Positions 54,922 to 64,000 of a DNA stretch of 64,000 bases are shown piece after piece. The notes beneath the pieces were generated by a model. It was given only the letters and a program-made list of their open reading frames with translations, searched no databases and had not been told where the DNA came from. The stretch spans positions 21,792,481 through 21,856,480 of the forward strand of contig NC_083693.1 in assembly GCF_033118175.1 (NCBI RefSeq). Direction: 5' to 3'. Within the stretch, counting starts at the first letter, position 1. Every line of letters starts with the position of its first letter. Origin of the DNA: Dama dama. Lineage: Eukaryota; Chordata; Mammalia; Artiodactyla; Cervidae. Position numbers and translations under genes: made by a program.

Positions 54922-55136
54922 AGAAAGAAAGAAAGTTAAGTCACTCAGTTGTGTCTGACTCTGCAACGCCATGGACTGTAGCCTACCAGGCTCCTCTGTC
55001 CATGGGATTTTCCAGGCAAGAGTACTGGAGTGGGTTGCCATTTCCTTCTCCAGGGAATCTTCCTGACCCAGGGATCGAACCCAGGTCTCCCACAGTGCAG
55101 GTAGATGCTTTACCCTCTGAGCCACCAGGGAAGCCA
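54922..55136 (-). mobile_element. Bov-tA SINE, antisense, intact B box and TSD
   Basis: The tail carries (GAAA)n. The reversed B box gggatcgaacc is at 55071-55081. Flanks aataaataca at 54912-54921 and 55137-55146 are identical. Confidence 0.95.
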
Positions 55137-55146
55137 AATAAATACA

Positions 55147-55895
55147 GGACTATAATTTAAAAAAAAGCAAACCAACAGAACCATGTAAGTGGCAGAGCCT
55201 GACCTGTGCAGAACCTCTGATTCGAAAAACATCTCTACACTGCCCTTTCTGGTGGTCCTGATGTGATTCTGAAAGAGGATACCCCGAGGGCTAGGCAGGC
55301 TTTTGGTTCCTGAGATGTGGTGGCAAAAGGCTGGGGTCACTATGGCCCCACCGCGGTGCCCTCACCTGCCTGGACCGCAGGGAGCTCACGCCTCATCAGG
55401 GCAAAACGGTCTGGCAGCGGCTGGCCACATGCCACTGATTTTCTCTCTGAAAGCAACAGGCTTTCCTTGAGGGGGAAATTTAATTACCAGAAATTAACAA
55501 ACATATTTGTAAGAACGGTAGAGTGGTTATTCTTCAATTAGAGAAAAGCCGGGTTTAATCACCTCCCTGCCAGATGTCCTCTTGGGAGGCGGGTGCTCGG
55601 TGCAAACGAAGGCTGGAGCGGGGAACCAGAAAAGGAGCTTAGGGTCTGGGTGTCCCTCCCAGTTGTATCATCTACCAGGTTAAACCCCCGATTCAAAGCT
55701 TACTCATGAAGGCAAGCTATTTTCAGGTCTCCAAATCTTCCTTCCATAAATACAATGTTGCTTCAAGTCTGCTGGAGCCAGGGAGTTTCGGCAGAGTGGA
55801 TTATTTGGTCTGCGGCTGCCCGGGGCCAGAACAGCAGGCGGACTCAATCATCTTCTGCTGAAAATGCCGTCCTCCTCACACCCAACTCCCAGGAA
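55147..55895. other. single-copy stretch with homeodomain-type AT words
   Basis: No transposon recognised. 55479-55561 holds taattacc, aaattaac, caatta and tttaatca in a short interval, the texture of a developmental enhancer. This is only an impression. Confidence 0.3.
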
Positions 55896-56256
55896 AGAAT
55901 CCTGTGTGTGGCTGTGTACATTTTAGAGTGCGTTTGCACATGTGTGTTAGTGAGCACGTGTGTGTGATGGTGTGCATTAAGGTGGGTGAGTTCATATCTG
56001 TGTGCCTCATGAGGAAATGTGTGTGAATGTGTGGTGGCATCTTTCGATATGTGGGTGAGTGAGCATGTGATTGTATCAATGAGTGTATCAATGAGTATCA
56101 ATGAGTTGGCACATACATGTGTGTCTGTGTGCCTGTGTGTGCCTTTGAGCTGCATGAGTGAGAATACACTCATGAGTGTATGAGTGTGGGCTTAAGTGAG
56201 TTTTTGAATGAACGTGGATGTGAGTGTGTGTGTCAGTGTGTTCCTGTGTGTTTGAT
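55896..56256. repeat. degenerate TG/TGAG minisatellite
   Basis: About 360 bases of TGTG, GTGAG and TGTGTGCAT-type units, with a small clean array of (g)tatcaatgagt at 56072-56106. The long open frames opposite it (Thr/His-rich) are a by-product of the repeat. Confidence 0.85.
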
Positions 56257-56929
56257 GGAGTCTCTGCAGCTGCCTGAGCGGGAGGCATGGACGGAGGAGA
56301 CAGAACCCTAATGCTCAGGTTGCTTGACCTTGCCCTGAACTGACAGGCTAAAACAATTGACCTCAGAGGAGATGACTTCCCATCTGCCTCACACACACAA
56401 CTGCCCGTAAATAAATAAGGGACGGCAGACAGACGCAGAAAATTAGATTATGGCGTAATCTTTCCATTAAGTTTCCCACACGGGGCTCCACAGCTAATCA
56501 GGCACATGGAATAGCCCACAGCCAGGTTCCCGAAGAGTTCTGGACCATCCCAGCTTGTTATGAATTTCAAGAATGGGGTTCTGGAGCAGGAGGCATGCTA
56601 GGGACCAGCAGGACCCTGACATCATCTTAGCTGTTAAAGAGTAAAGTCCATGAGAGGGATCTGGTTTCCCTTGTATCCTGAGGACACAGAGTGAACCCAG
56701 CGCAGAGCTGGGGCTGAGATCCAAGGTCTTGGCGTCCAGGCAGAGTGGGGTTTATCCAGGTTTCCTTGGGATGCTGCTGCCCTCTCATGCCTTGCCCTGC
56801 CTTCGTGTTGATCCCTGCTTTGCCAGCCCTTCTAGCTCGTGGCCAGATTATTTACCTGATGTTATGACCCTTCCCCTTTTTAACCTCACTCTATCCATCA
56901 CTACCTTCATCAACCTGAAAATTCCCTTG
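56257..56929. other. single-copy stretch
   Basis: 56445-56461 is a short inverted repeat (agatta, tggcg, taatct) within AT-rich DNA. No gene or transposon recognised. Confidence 0.35.
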
Positions 56930-57085
56930 AATGTGTTACTCCTCTGTTGAGAGATAGTGGCCTCCTATTACCTAGAAAAGAAAATCCAAGATATTTAGTT
57001 TCATCCAAGATCCACTGAAGTCTAATTTCTTCCTTCCTTTTTCCCTATGTACCCTTTCCTTGATTAAACTGGTTTACTAATTGCA
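56930..57085 (+). mobile_element. L2-like LINE fragment
   Basis: 'gtggcctcctattacctaga', 'aaagaaaatccaagatattt' and 'ccttcctttttccctatgta' are reminiscent of the L2 3' end. Diverged. Confidence 0.45.
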
Positions 57086-57109
57086 TTAATAAATAAATAA
57101 AAAATAAAT

Positions 57110-57135
57110 AAAGCGAGAATAAAAATTCTCGCTTT
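57110..57135. repeat. perfect hairpin, 11-bp arms
   Basis: Arm aaagcgagaat at 57110-57120, loop aaaa, reverse-complement arm at 57125-57135. It follows an A-rich taaataaataa tract. There is no evidence of transcription. Confidence 0.9.
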
Positions 57136-57270
57136 CATTCAACAAATATATATCTAGTAACTTCCATGTCCCAGTCAGTATGCTAGACACCATAATAATA
57201 ACACACACTTAACCAGTGCCTCCGATGTGCCAGTACACCTCTAAATTCTGTAGATGGAATAATGTACACG
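57136..57270 (+). repeat. ancient mammalian repeat
   Basis: 'cattcaacaaatatatatct' with 'cagtcagtatgctagacacc', then 'tgtgccagtacacctctaaa', the same old class as at 19107. Confidence 0.45.
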
Positions 57271-57412
57271 GCTTCTACCTGTACAACAGCAGGGGTGCCA
57301 TACACAGAGAGGACAATGGGTGGTGACTTTCGGGTCTTGAAACAGCACTACATGTAATCTTCACAACAATCTTAAAAGAGAAATGGTTATATTTAACTCA
57401 CAGCAGAGTCTT
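57271..57412. other. short single-copy spacer
   Basis: Nothing recognised. Confidence 0.4.
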
Positions 57413-57640
57413 TGGGGATTCCTAGTTGGTGCTAGAGGTAAAGAATCTACCTGCCAATGCAGAAGATGCAAGAGACACAGGCTTGATCCCTGGGTTGGAG
57501 AGATTCCCTTGAGTAGGAAATGGCAATCCACTCCAGTATTCTTGTCTGGAGAACCCCATGGACAGAGGGGCCTGGAGGGCTACAGTTGATTGGGTCTTAA
57601 AGTCGGACATGACTGAGCAACTGAGCATGCACGCATGCAC
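57413..57640 (+). mobile_element. Bov-tA SINE, sense
   Basis: Head cctagttggtgctagaggta. B box decayed (gcttgatccc). Tail ends 'gagcatgcacgcatgcac'. Confidence 0.92.
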
Positions 57641-57764
57641 AGTTGAAGGAACTAAACCACATTGATATTAAAGGATAGGTTCATTACAGAGTAAGTTTCA
57701 GTGTGGGCGTTGAAACTTGAGGCTTGGCTTTAGAACCATTATGCCTCACCTCTACTCCACCATC

Positions 57765-57935
57765 CCTCCAAATATATATTATCTCATTTAATACTCACAA
57801 CTATGCAGTGAGGCAGTTGTATCAATATTACATGATTTAAAAAAAAATACAAAGCTCAGAAAAAGTAAAATGATTTGATAGATGTTTCTAGCCCAGATTT
57901 GAACCCAGGTTCTATCAGTTCTCTAAAGCCAACAG
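57765..57935 (+). repeat. MIR SINE
   Basis: 'tatctcatttaatactcaca', 'gtgaggcagttgtatcaata' and 'cccagatttgaacccaggtt' give clear MIR order. Confidence 0.75.
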
Positions 57936-58875
57936 AGAATCATTCTAATTTTAATTAGTGTTTATTTTGGCAAAAACACTAAGTTTAGACCCCAGAAAAC
58001 ACAGACTGCGACCTTGCCACTGTCCAGCCCTGGTGTCTCTTCTCTTTGCAACTTACGTCCTCATTATAAATATAAAGGATTTGATGACCACCACTTCTCA
58101 ACCTTGGATGTACCAGAGAAGGATCTGGCAGGGGCGGGGGGGGGGGGGTCTCAAAAAATACACCTATCTGGAATGTATACCTAAAAGTTGACTTAATTGA
58201 TTCATGTATGGGCTCAGGCATTAATGTTTCTCTATAGCTCCCCAGAGTTGAAAGGCGTCGTCAGGGTGAGACTCCTGGATATGCTATAATCACCACCTTG
58301 GGAGATTGACTTCTGTTGTTTTCCTCACTTCAGCGTCTTTTTTTTCTTTGGTGCTCAAATCAACGTATGGTTTCTACGTGAAAGGCATTGTTCTTGGGCA
58401 TGACATTAGGCAGGATCAAGGTTGTGCTGCAATAGCAAATGACCTTGAAATTTGTCCTACATTCTATTTTGTACTCATTGCAGCTTGGCTGAAGCTTTAG
58501 TCCATGTTGCTTTCACTCTTGGGCCCCAACTGACATAAAGGCACCTATCTAGAAGATCACTAACAGATGAAAAAGATGACAAAAGATGTGCTTAGAAAAG
58601 TGGAGAAGCCCTGAGAGTGACAGCTACCAGTGATTAGACTAGTCAGTGTTGTTTTCCAAAATCACTTGGCAAGTAATGAAACCACAGACTGGAACTCAAT
58701 TCATCCTGTTCTCGGAGCTTGAAAATACTGCCTCTACCTTCAACAAAAGCTGATCCAAGAGTGCAAGGGAATCTTGTGGGAGGCTGAGGAGGCCCAGCCT
58801 GTGTTATTTTGATTCAGTGTGACTAAGCAACAAAGCAGAAATCTGCATTTTAAAAAGCCTCTCTCCACCCCAGGG
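57936..58875. other. single-copy stretch with G-run
   Basis: ggggcggggg runs on to G13 at 58131-58148 (plus strand). No transposon or gene recognised otherwise. Confidence 0.4.
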
Positions 58876-59745
58876 GATTTTTTTTTTTTTTTAAGTTTTT
58901 TATTGGAGTATAGTTGCTTTACGATGTTAGTTTCTGCCGTACAGAAAGTGAATCAGCCATATATATACAATGTTGTTGTTTAGTCCCTAAATCACGTCTC
59001 ACTTTTTTGCAACCCCATGGACTGTAGCCCATGAGGTTCCTCTGTCCATGGGATTTTCCAGGCAAGAACACCGCAGTGGGTTGCCATTTTCTTCTCCAGG
59101 AGATCTTCACAAACCAGGGATAGAAGACAAGTCTCCTGTCGTGTCTCCTGCCATGCCTCCTGCATTGCAGGCTAATTCTTTACTACGGAGCCACTGGGGA
59201 AGCAATATGTATACATGTATTTCTTCTTTTTTGGATTTCTTTCCCATTTAGGTCACCACAGAGCATCGAGATTCTCTTTAGTTATCTATTTGATACATAG
59301 TAGTGTTTATCTGTTGATTGCAACCTCCTAAATCATCCCACCATCCTCTACCCCGTTGGTGTCTATATATTTATTCACTACATCTGTATCTCTATTTCTG
59401 CTTTGAAAATAGGTTCATCTGTACCACATTTCTAGGTTTCACATATATGCATTGATATATGGTTTTGCTTTTCTCTTTCTGACTTATAATACTTAACTCT
59501 GTATGCCAGGCTCTAGATTGACCCATATTTCTGCAAATAGCACAATTCTGTTCCTTTTTATGGTTGAGTAATATTCCAGTAATATTCCTTTTATCACATC
59601 TTCTTTATCCACTCCCCTGTTATAGACATTTAGGTTACTTCTTTGCCTGGCTATTGTTAATAATGCTACAGTGAACATTGGGCTGTATGTAACTGTTTGA
59701 ATTCTGGTTTTCTCTGGGTATAAATACCCAGGAGTGGGAATATTC
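58876..59745 (-). mobile_element. ruminant L1 3' region, antisense, split by Bov-tA
   Basis: Reversed terminus 'tattggagtatagttgcttt', then, after the SINE, 'ccatttaggtcaccacagag', 'gcttttctctttctgactta' and 'cctttttatggttgagtaat'. A minus frame at 59493-59780 gives the L1 ORF2 C-terminal words EYYSTIKRNRIVLFAEIW, so the copy reaches the end of ORF2. Confidence 0.85.
58970..59204 (-). mobile_element. Bov-tA SINE, antisense, with expanded head
   Basis: 'gttgttgtttagtccctaaa' to 'tacggagccactggggaagc'. The region of the B box holds a repeated 'gtctcctg' (59131-59158) and the box is lost. Inserted in the L1 3' UTR. Confidence 0.9.
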
Positions 59746-59953
59746 CCCGGTGGCTCAGGTGGTAAAGAATCCACTTGCAATGCAGGAGACTGGAGTTCTA
59801 TCCCTGGTTCGGGAAGATCTCCTGGACAAGGGAATGGCTACCCACTTTAATATTCTTGCTTGGAGAATTCCACAGACAGAGGAGCCTGGTGGGCTATAGT
59901 TCACGGGGTCGCAGAGTTGGACATGACTGAGTGATTAATACTTTCACACTTTC
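59745..59953 (+). mobile_element. Bov-tA SINE, sense
   Basis: Abuts the right end of the L1. The A-box region ggtggctcaggtggtaaaga is good, the B box lost (gttctatccc). The tail ends 'ctttcacactttca'. Confidence 0.92.
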
Positions 59954-60439
59954 AACCAAATTACAGATCCATTCATTCTAGAGCCTGGTGTTATAAGGTC
60001 TAATTCCTTCTCATGAACTTCTCAGCTCCGTACTGATCTAACCACCTTATTCCCCCCTCTCATATCCCTTCTCCAATCTGCATGTCTAGTCCCCGCTAGC
60101 TACAAGCTATGTAGACAGGGACATTCCCAGGTTCTAGGAGCCCATAAAGGAAACCTCCCCTTTTTTATCTTTGGTTAAATGGAATTCTCTCCCAGCAGAG
60201 AGGGTTTCTGTTCACAATTGTGCTTCCCATGATCTACATGATTCTACATGCTCTGCTCCCAGATCCCCTCCCAAAGTCATCTTCCAGCATACTGTCCCTC
60301 CCCCACCCCCACCCCACTATTTGCTAAGACGGCTGCAATGGCTGTCTTTCCATATATTGCGGCAGGCACATCTAAAGAGTTCTCTCTCAGTTTATTTAAA
60401 AGACCTTTTCATGCATGAAGTGATCACTGTTCCTTAAGT
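59954..60439. other. single-copy stretch, pyrimidine-rich
   Basis: Possibly L2-related by texture, not assigned. Confidence 0.3.
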
Positions 60440-60665
60440 GAGAGAGAGTATGGGGCAGTGGAAGGTCTTAGGCTTTTCAAGCACATGATGGCTGCTGACG
60501 GCAGAGTACTGAAGTGAGCCCGCCTGGGTAAGAACCCTATGCTATGCAGTAGCCATAGCAACATACGTAAGTTACTTAGCCTTATGGGGTCCCAATTTTA
60601 TTACCCATAAAATGCAGATAAGGGTAGGACTGTTCCAAGCATTACATGACAACATAGGTAAATGC
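60440..60665 (+). repeat. MIR SINE
   Basis: 'aagttacttagccttatggg' and 'tacccataaaatgcagataa' in MIR order, preceded by a degraded head. Confidence 0.65.
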
Positions 60666-61057
60666 TGTTAAATTGGAAGCCAGGCAGACTTGGATTAAAG
60701 ACCCCCTTCTGCAAGTGTGCTTAAAGTTAACTGCAGGAAGTCTCAGATCCCCCATCGAAAAAATAAATGTAAAATTGTCTGCCTCCTAGGGAGTGATGTG
60801 GAGAGAGTACAAATGTTAATATTTAGAAAATTCCCCGAACATTTTCTGGAATTTAGGAAATGCTTCAAACACTTAGTTCAGGAACCTGCATTGCTGACGA
60901 AGCCAGGTCTTGTTGCCTCCTAGAACCCCAGTTGCCTGATATAACCTAGACTGCTGGAGAAAATGTGGTCGGGCACATGGAGGGTGTGCAGAATTTTCAT
61001 CTACTGAATGACTGTTGGGTCCCAGGAAAATGTAGTACATACCACAATCACATTGAA
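60666..61057. other. single-copy stretch
   Basis: Nothing recognised beyond a faint second MIR-like head at 60670-60700. Confidence 0.35.
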
Positions 61058-61540
61058 AGAAGGCTTTTCTTTTGGGAGAGTGATTGATCGAGAGTTTGGC
61101 ATGGACATAAATGCATCACTGTATTTAAAATATACACCAATAAGGACTACTGTATAGCACAGACAACTCTGCTTAACATTCTGTAATAACCTAAATGGGA
61201 AAAGAATTTGAAAAAGAGTAGGTATATGTATAACTGGATCACTTTGCCGTACACCTGAAGCTAACATAACACAGTTAATCAACTTTATGTGTGTGCTAAT
61301 CTCTCAGTCATGTCCAACTCTTTGTAACCCCACGGGCTGTAGCTCACTGGGCTCTCCATGGAATTCTCCAGGCAAGAATACTGGAGTGAGTTGCCATTCC
61401 CTTCTCCAGGAGATCTTCCCAACCCAGGGATTGAACCCAGGTCTCCCACATTGCAGGCAGATTCTTTACTCTCTGAGCAACCAGGGAAATCCCATTAATC
61501 AACTACACTCTGATATAAAATTAAAAAATTAAAACTCCAG
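61058..61540 (+). mobile_element. L1 3' end, sense, split by Bov-tA
   Basis: 'ccaataaggactactgtata', 'gcacagacaactctgcttaa', 'aatgggaaaagaatttgaaa' and 'gccgtacacctgaagctaac', then the terminal 'aatcaactacactctgatat' after the SINE, and an A-rich end. Confidence 0.82.
61285..61494 (-). mobile_element. Bov-tA SINE, antisense, in L1, perfect TSD
   Basis: Flanked by ttaatcaact at 61275-61284 and 61495-61504, identical. A short tgtgtg tail precedes 'ctaatctctcagtcatgtcc'. The B box is ggttcaatccc. Confidence 0.95.
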
Positions 61541-63011
61541 AAAAAATAAAATCAGAAAACTGCTTATAACATCTTTTAGGAAATGACCCTACACTGTGCC
61601 TACCTCTTACTCAGAGTCTTAACAAAATTGCAAGTGCCTAGTATATGTGTGACTCTCACCCCAGGTCATTGTTTCTGGCTGAGTCTATTGACTGTAGTCA
61701 TAGAATCCTTTTTTAACATGGTGCTTCATGACAAAGCATTGATTAATCAGTGTTTGCAAGCCTGCTGAAACCCATTTATTCTTTCTCCAGAAAGAGACCC
61801 CTGAGCTGAACTTAGGCTTTGATCCATCACACATCTTACCCTGAGACTCTCATCTCAGAGCCCTGACCCTGGTCTTTTGTTGGCCTCACCTTTGTCACGT
61901 CTATAGTGATTTTATTACATCACTGTCAGCTGAAAGGACTCAGTGGGTCCAAGTGAACCAGGGAGGTATTTCCTCCCCTTTATCTTCTTCAAACCTTCGT
62001 CTAAGAACAGCAAAAGGTAAAAAAAGGCCAACAACAACCAGAAGTTGGAGTCTTCATCCCCATTTGCTTTACTGCCTGAATGTAATTTGAGGAGACACAC
62101 TAAAAATGTCAAAAATGAACAGATATGGAATGAATGTTTCCATCCTTCAGGTGCTAGACAGACTCTCCAGGAGGCGATCTTTAAAATGTTTGGGATTGAC
62201 CATGCTGCTTTAGACCCTCAGAGCAATCGTTCTTGTCCCCACCCTTGGATGCAAAACTGCCCACGGAAGTGCCCTGGGCAGAAAGGCCCTCCTTTCTGTT
62301 TCTGCCTCCGCAGAGGCCGCCATGGCAGAGGCATCTCTGCTGCCTGTGTGTGCCATTTCTGGGCTTGGTGCTTTCGTGTCTTCAAGCCATACTTCTGGTC
62401 AAGGCTGATTCGGAGGACTGAGTTCCTGACCACCAAGGATGCCCTATGCCAAGCCTGAAAATGTCTGTCTCCACTCTTCACATCGGAGTCTGAAAATTTT
62501 GTAAGAAAAATATCCCAGCAACATTCCAGCATGTCTGCTCATGCTGCCACCTCCTGCTGCCCTTGAAGTTTCAGCTGGACCCAGGATTCCTTTTCACTTC
62601 CTGCTCTAAGCCATTGTCCGATGCTCATTACCCACCAGCTGTGGCCCAGCTGTTACATTCCACATCAAAGGTGGCAGCGTGCACCTGGCGTGCGAGCTGA
62701 TTTCCCCACTGCTTCTTACCATGGTGCATTAAGCCTTCTGTGTCTTCATTTTGCAAGCAGCTCTATAAATGTCAAATATTATTAACTGTGCATGTGAGAG
62801 GCGGGAAAGTCAAAGGACTTGGGGAGACTGAAGAATGGAATAAAACTTTGAAAATATTTTTTTCCCTTCTCTCCCCACCCTTGTTCTTTGTTTTTCTGGT
62901 TGCCCCTTTAATTTGGATACCGAGACTAGCATTCAAAGCATTGCAATGACCATCCCCATAAACATGGAAGCTGACACACATCTGAAGCATTAACCATTTT
63001 GAAAGAAAACC
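61541..63011. other. single-copy stretch, 1.5 kb
   Basis: No recognised transposon. A 137-codon plus frame (62045-62458) and a 104-codon minus frame (62218-62532) overlap and show no domain. The plus one is Cys/Arg/Pro-rich in its second half. Not called. Confidence 0.35.
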
Positions 63012-63342
63012 TTGATAGTTCCTTGGACTGCAGGGAGATCAAACGTCAACCCTAAAGGAAATCAACCCTGAATATTCATTGCAAGGACTGATGCTGAAGC
63101 TGAAGCTCCATTACTCTGGGCACCTGATGAGAAGGGCCAACTCATAGGCCTGGACTCTGGTCCTGGGAAAGATTGAGAGCAGGAGGAAAAGGGTTGGCAG
63201 AGGATGAAATGGCTGGATGGCATCACTGACTCAATGGACATGAATTTAAGCAAACTCTGGGAGACAATGAAGGATAGAGTAGCCTAGCGTGCTGCAGTCC
63301 TTGAAGTTGTAAAGAGTTGGGCATGACTTAGCAACTGAACAA
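63012..63342 (+). mobile_element. BovB 3' end, sense
   Basis: 'ttccttggactgcagggaga', 'ctaaaggaaatcaaccctga', 'agaggatgaaatggctggat' and 'gttgggcatgacttagcaac', ending gaacaag. Diverged, with several frame breaks. Confidence 0.85.
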
Positions 63343-63811
63343 GATGATTATTATTGCTCATATTAGCAATGATTTTAACATAGAAGATAGAAATGTAGGC
63401 CAATGTGATTTATTATATTTAAAGAGGTTTCAGTCTACTAACATAAAATATGAAACCCACAGTACACAAGGTGTCAATTTGACCAGGAATAGTTCTATTT
63501 TCTCCAAGGTGGCTAAGTATGCCAGTGCACGGATATCCGATCTTGTTAGACATCAGAGATGTTTCTACAATAATCTCTTAACTCCTCACTTTTAGTCTCA
63601 TACTTTCTGATACATCCTCTCATTTCCAAGTGATAGCCTTTAAATGCAAGTCATGTTAATTAATTTTCTGGTTATTTTTGTTCAAATCCTTTGAGGAGAT
63701 AGAGGAAAGAAAGACAGCTCACCCAAGTGAAAGCTGAATCTTCCTGAATTCAACCTTTCAAAGCTAAAAATTCTTTAAAAACACAAACCAAACACACAAC
63801 TGCATGAGCTT
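63343..63811. other. AT-rich single-copy stretch
   Basis: An 83-codon plus frame (63344-63595) without motif. Nothing else. Confidence 0.35.
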
Positions 63812-64000
63812 CATTGGCATTGGTGGCTCAGTGGTAAAAAATCTGCTTGCCAATGCAGGTGACACGGGTTCGACCCCTGATCCAGGAAGATCCCACATGC
63901 TGCGGAGCATCTAAGCCCGTGGGGCACATCTATTGACCCCGTGCTCTAGAGCTGGGGAGCACATGTTGAACCCAAGTGCCACTGCTACTAAAGTCCATGT
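63812..64000 (+). mobile_element. CHR-type SINE, sense, running off the window
   Basis: 'ggcattggtggctcagtggt', 'gtgacacgggttcgacccct', 'gatccaggaagatcccacat', 'gctgcggagcatctaagccc' and 'gtgctctagagctggggagc' match a cetartiodactyl CHR-1-type tRNA SINE. Its 3' end lies beyond position 64000. Confidence 0.85.

Noticed and set aside
55844..56173. 109-codon minus frame rich in Thr and His
   Set aside because: By-product of the TG/TGAG minisatellite, not a conserved protein.
62045..62458. 137-codon plus-strand open frame overlapping minus-strand frames
   Set aside because: Overlapping frames on both strands, no domain, no gene structure around it.
1..64000. CRISPR array, phage, plasmid or bacterial operon
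   Set aside because: The many similar 200-base units are dispersed SINEs with their own target duplications. There are no regular spacers, no dense coding and no bacterial gene signals.

Overview
This window is mammalian nuclear DNA from a ruminant, probably a bovid or close relative. It carries dozens of Bov-tA SINEs (tRNA-Glu-type head joined to the BovB LINE 3' end), a Bov-A2 dimer, BovB (RTE-type) LINE copies in both orientations, cetartiodactyl CHR-type SINEs, ruminant L1 3' ends and ruminant-type retroviral LTRs. Below these lie old mammalian repeats: MIR, L2-like, MER5/MER20, a Tigger-like piece, an MLT1-like LTR and old L1. I cannot tell cattle, sheep, goat or deer apart from the sequence alone.

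I find no convincing protein-coding host gene and no tRNA, rRNA or CRISPR locus. Most reading frames above 60 codons are strands of transposons read either way or chance frames. The recognisable coding remnants are BovB reverse transcriptase and endonuclease pieces and L1 ORF2 pieces. The window reads as intergenic or deep intronic DNA. The only non-transposon coding-like signal is an unrecognised minus-strand frame at 44.85-45.15 kb with an acceptor-like edge.

Layout. 0.3-8.4 kb: an antisense ERV LTR, a BovB copy with an inverted 5' part (1.95-3.25 kb), then a long antisense BovB reaching the 5' region (3.84-7.18 kb). 8.4-16.3 kb: SINEs, a BovB 3' end, a Tigger-like remnant, old L1, and a nest in which an MLT1-like LTR is split by L1 pieces, themselves hit by a Bov-tA. 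16.3-33.4 kb: mostly single-copy with scattered SINEs and CA repeats. 33.4-38.4 kb: dense SINE/L1/BovB clusters with TA-rich satellites. 38.4-51.2 kb: mostly single-copy, more GC-rich after 47 kb. 51.5-54.3 kb: a dense block of ERV LTR, Bov-tA, BovB reverse transcriptase and a second LTR. 54.3-64.0 kb: single-copy DNA with a TG/TGAG minisatellite, MIRs, nested L1/SINEs and a BovB 3' end, ending inside a CHR-type SINE.

The interest is in retroposition mechanics and relative dating: 5'-inverted LINEs, several intact target-site duplications (TSDs), nested insertions, SINE heads resembling CTCF sites, and a pair of CTCF-like motifs in single-copy DNA near 10.25 kb. I found no sign of a new biological system. 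All family names come from recalled consensus sequences, not a database search.
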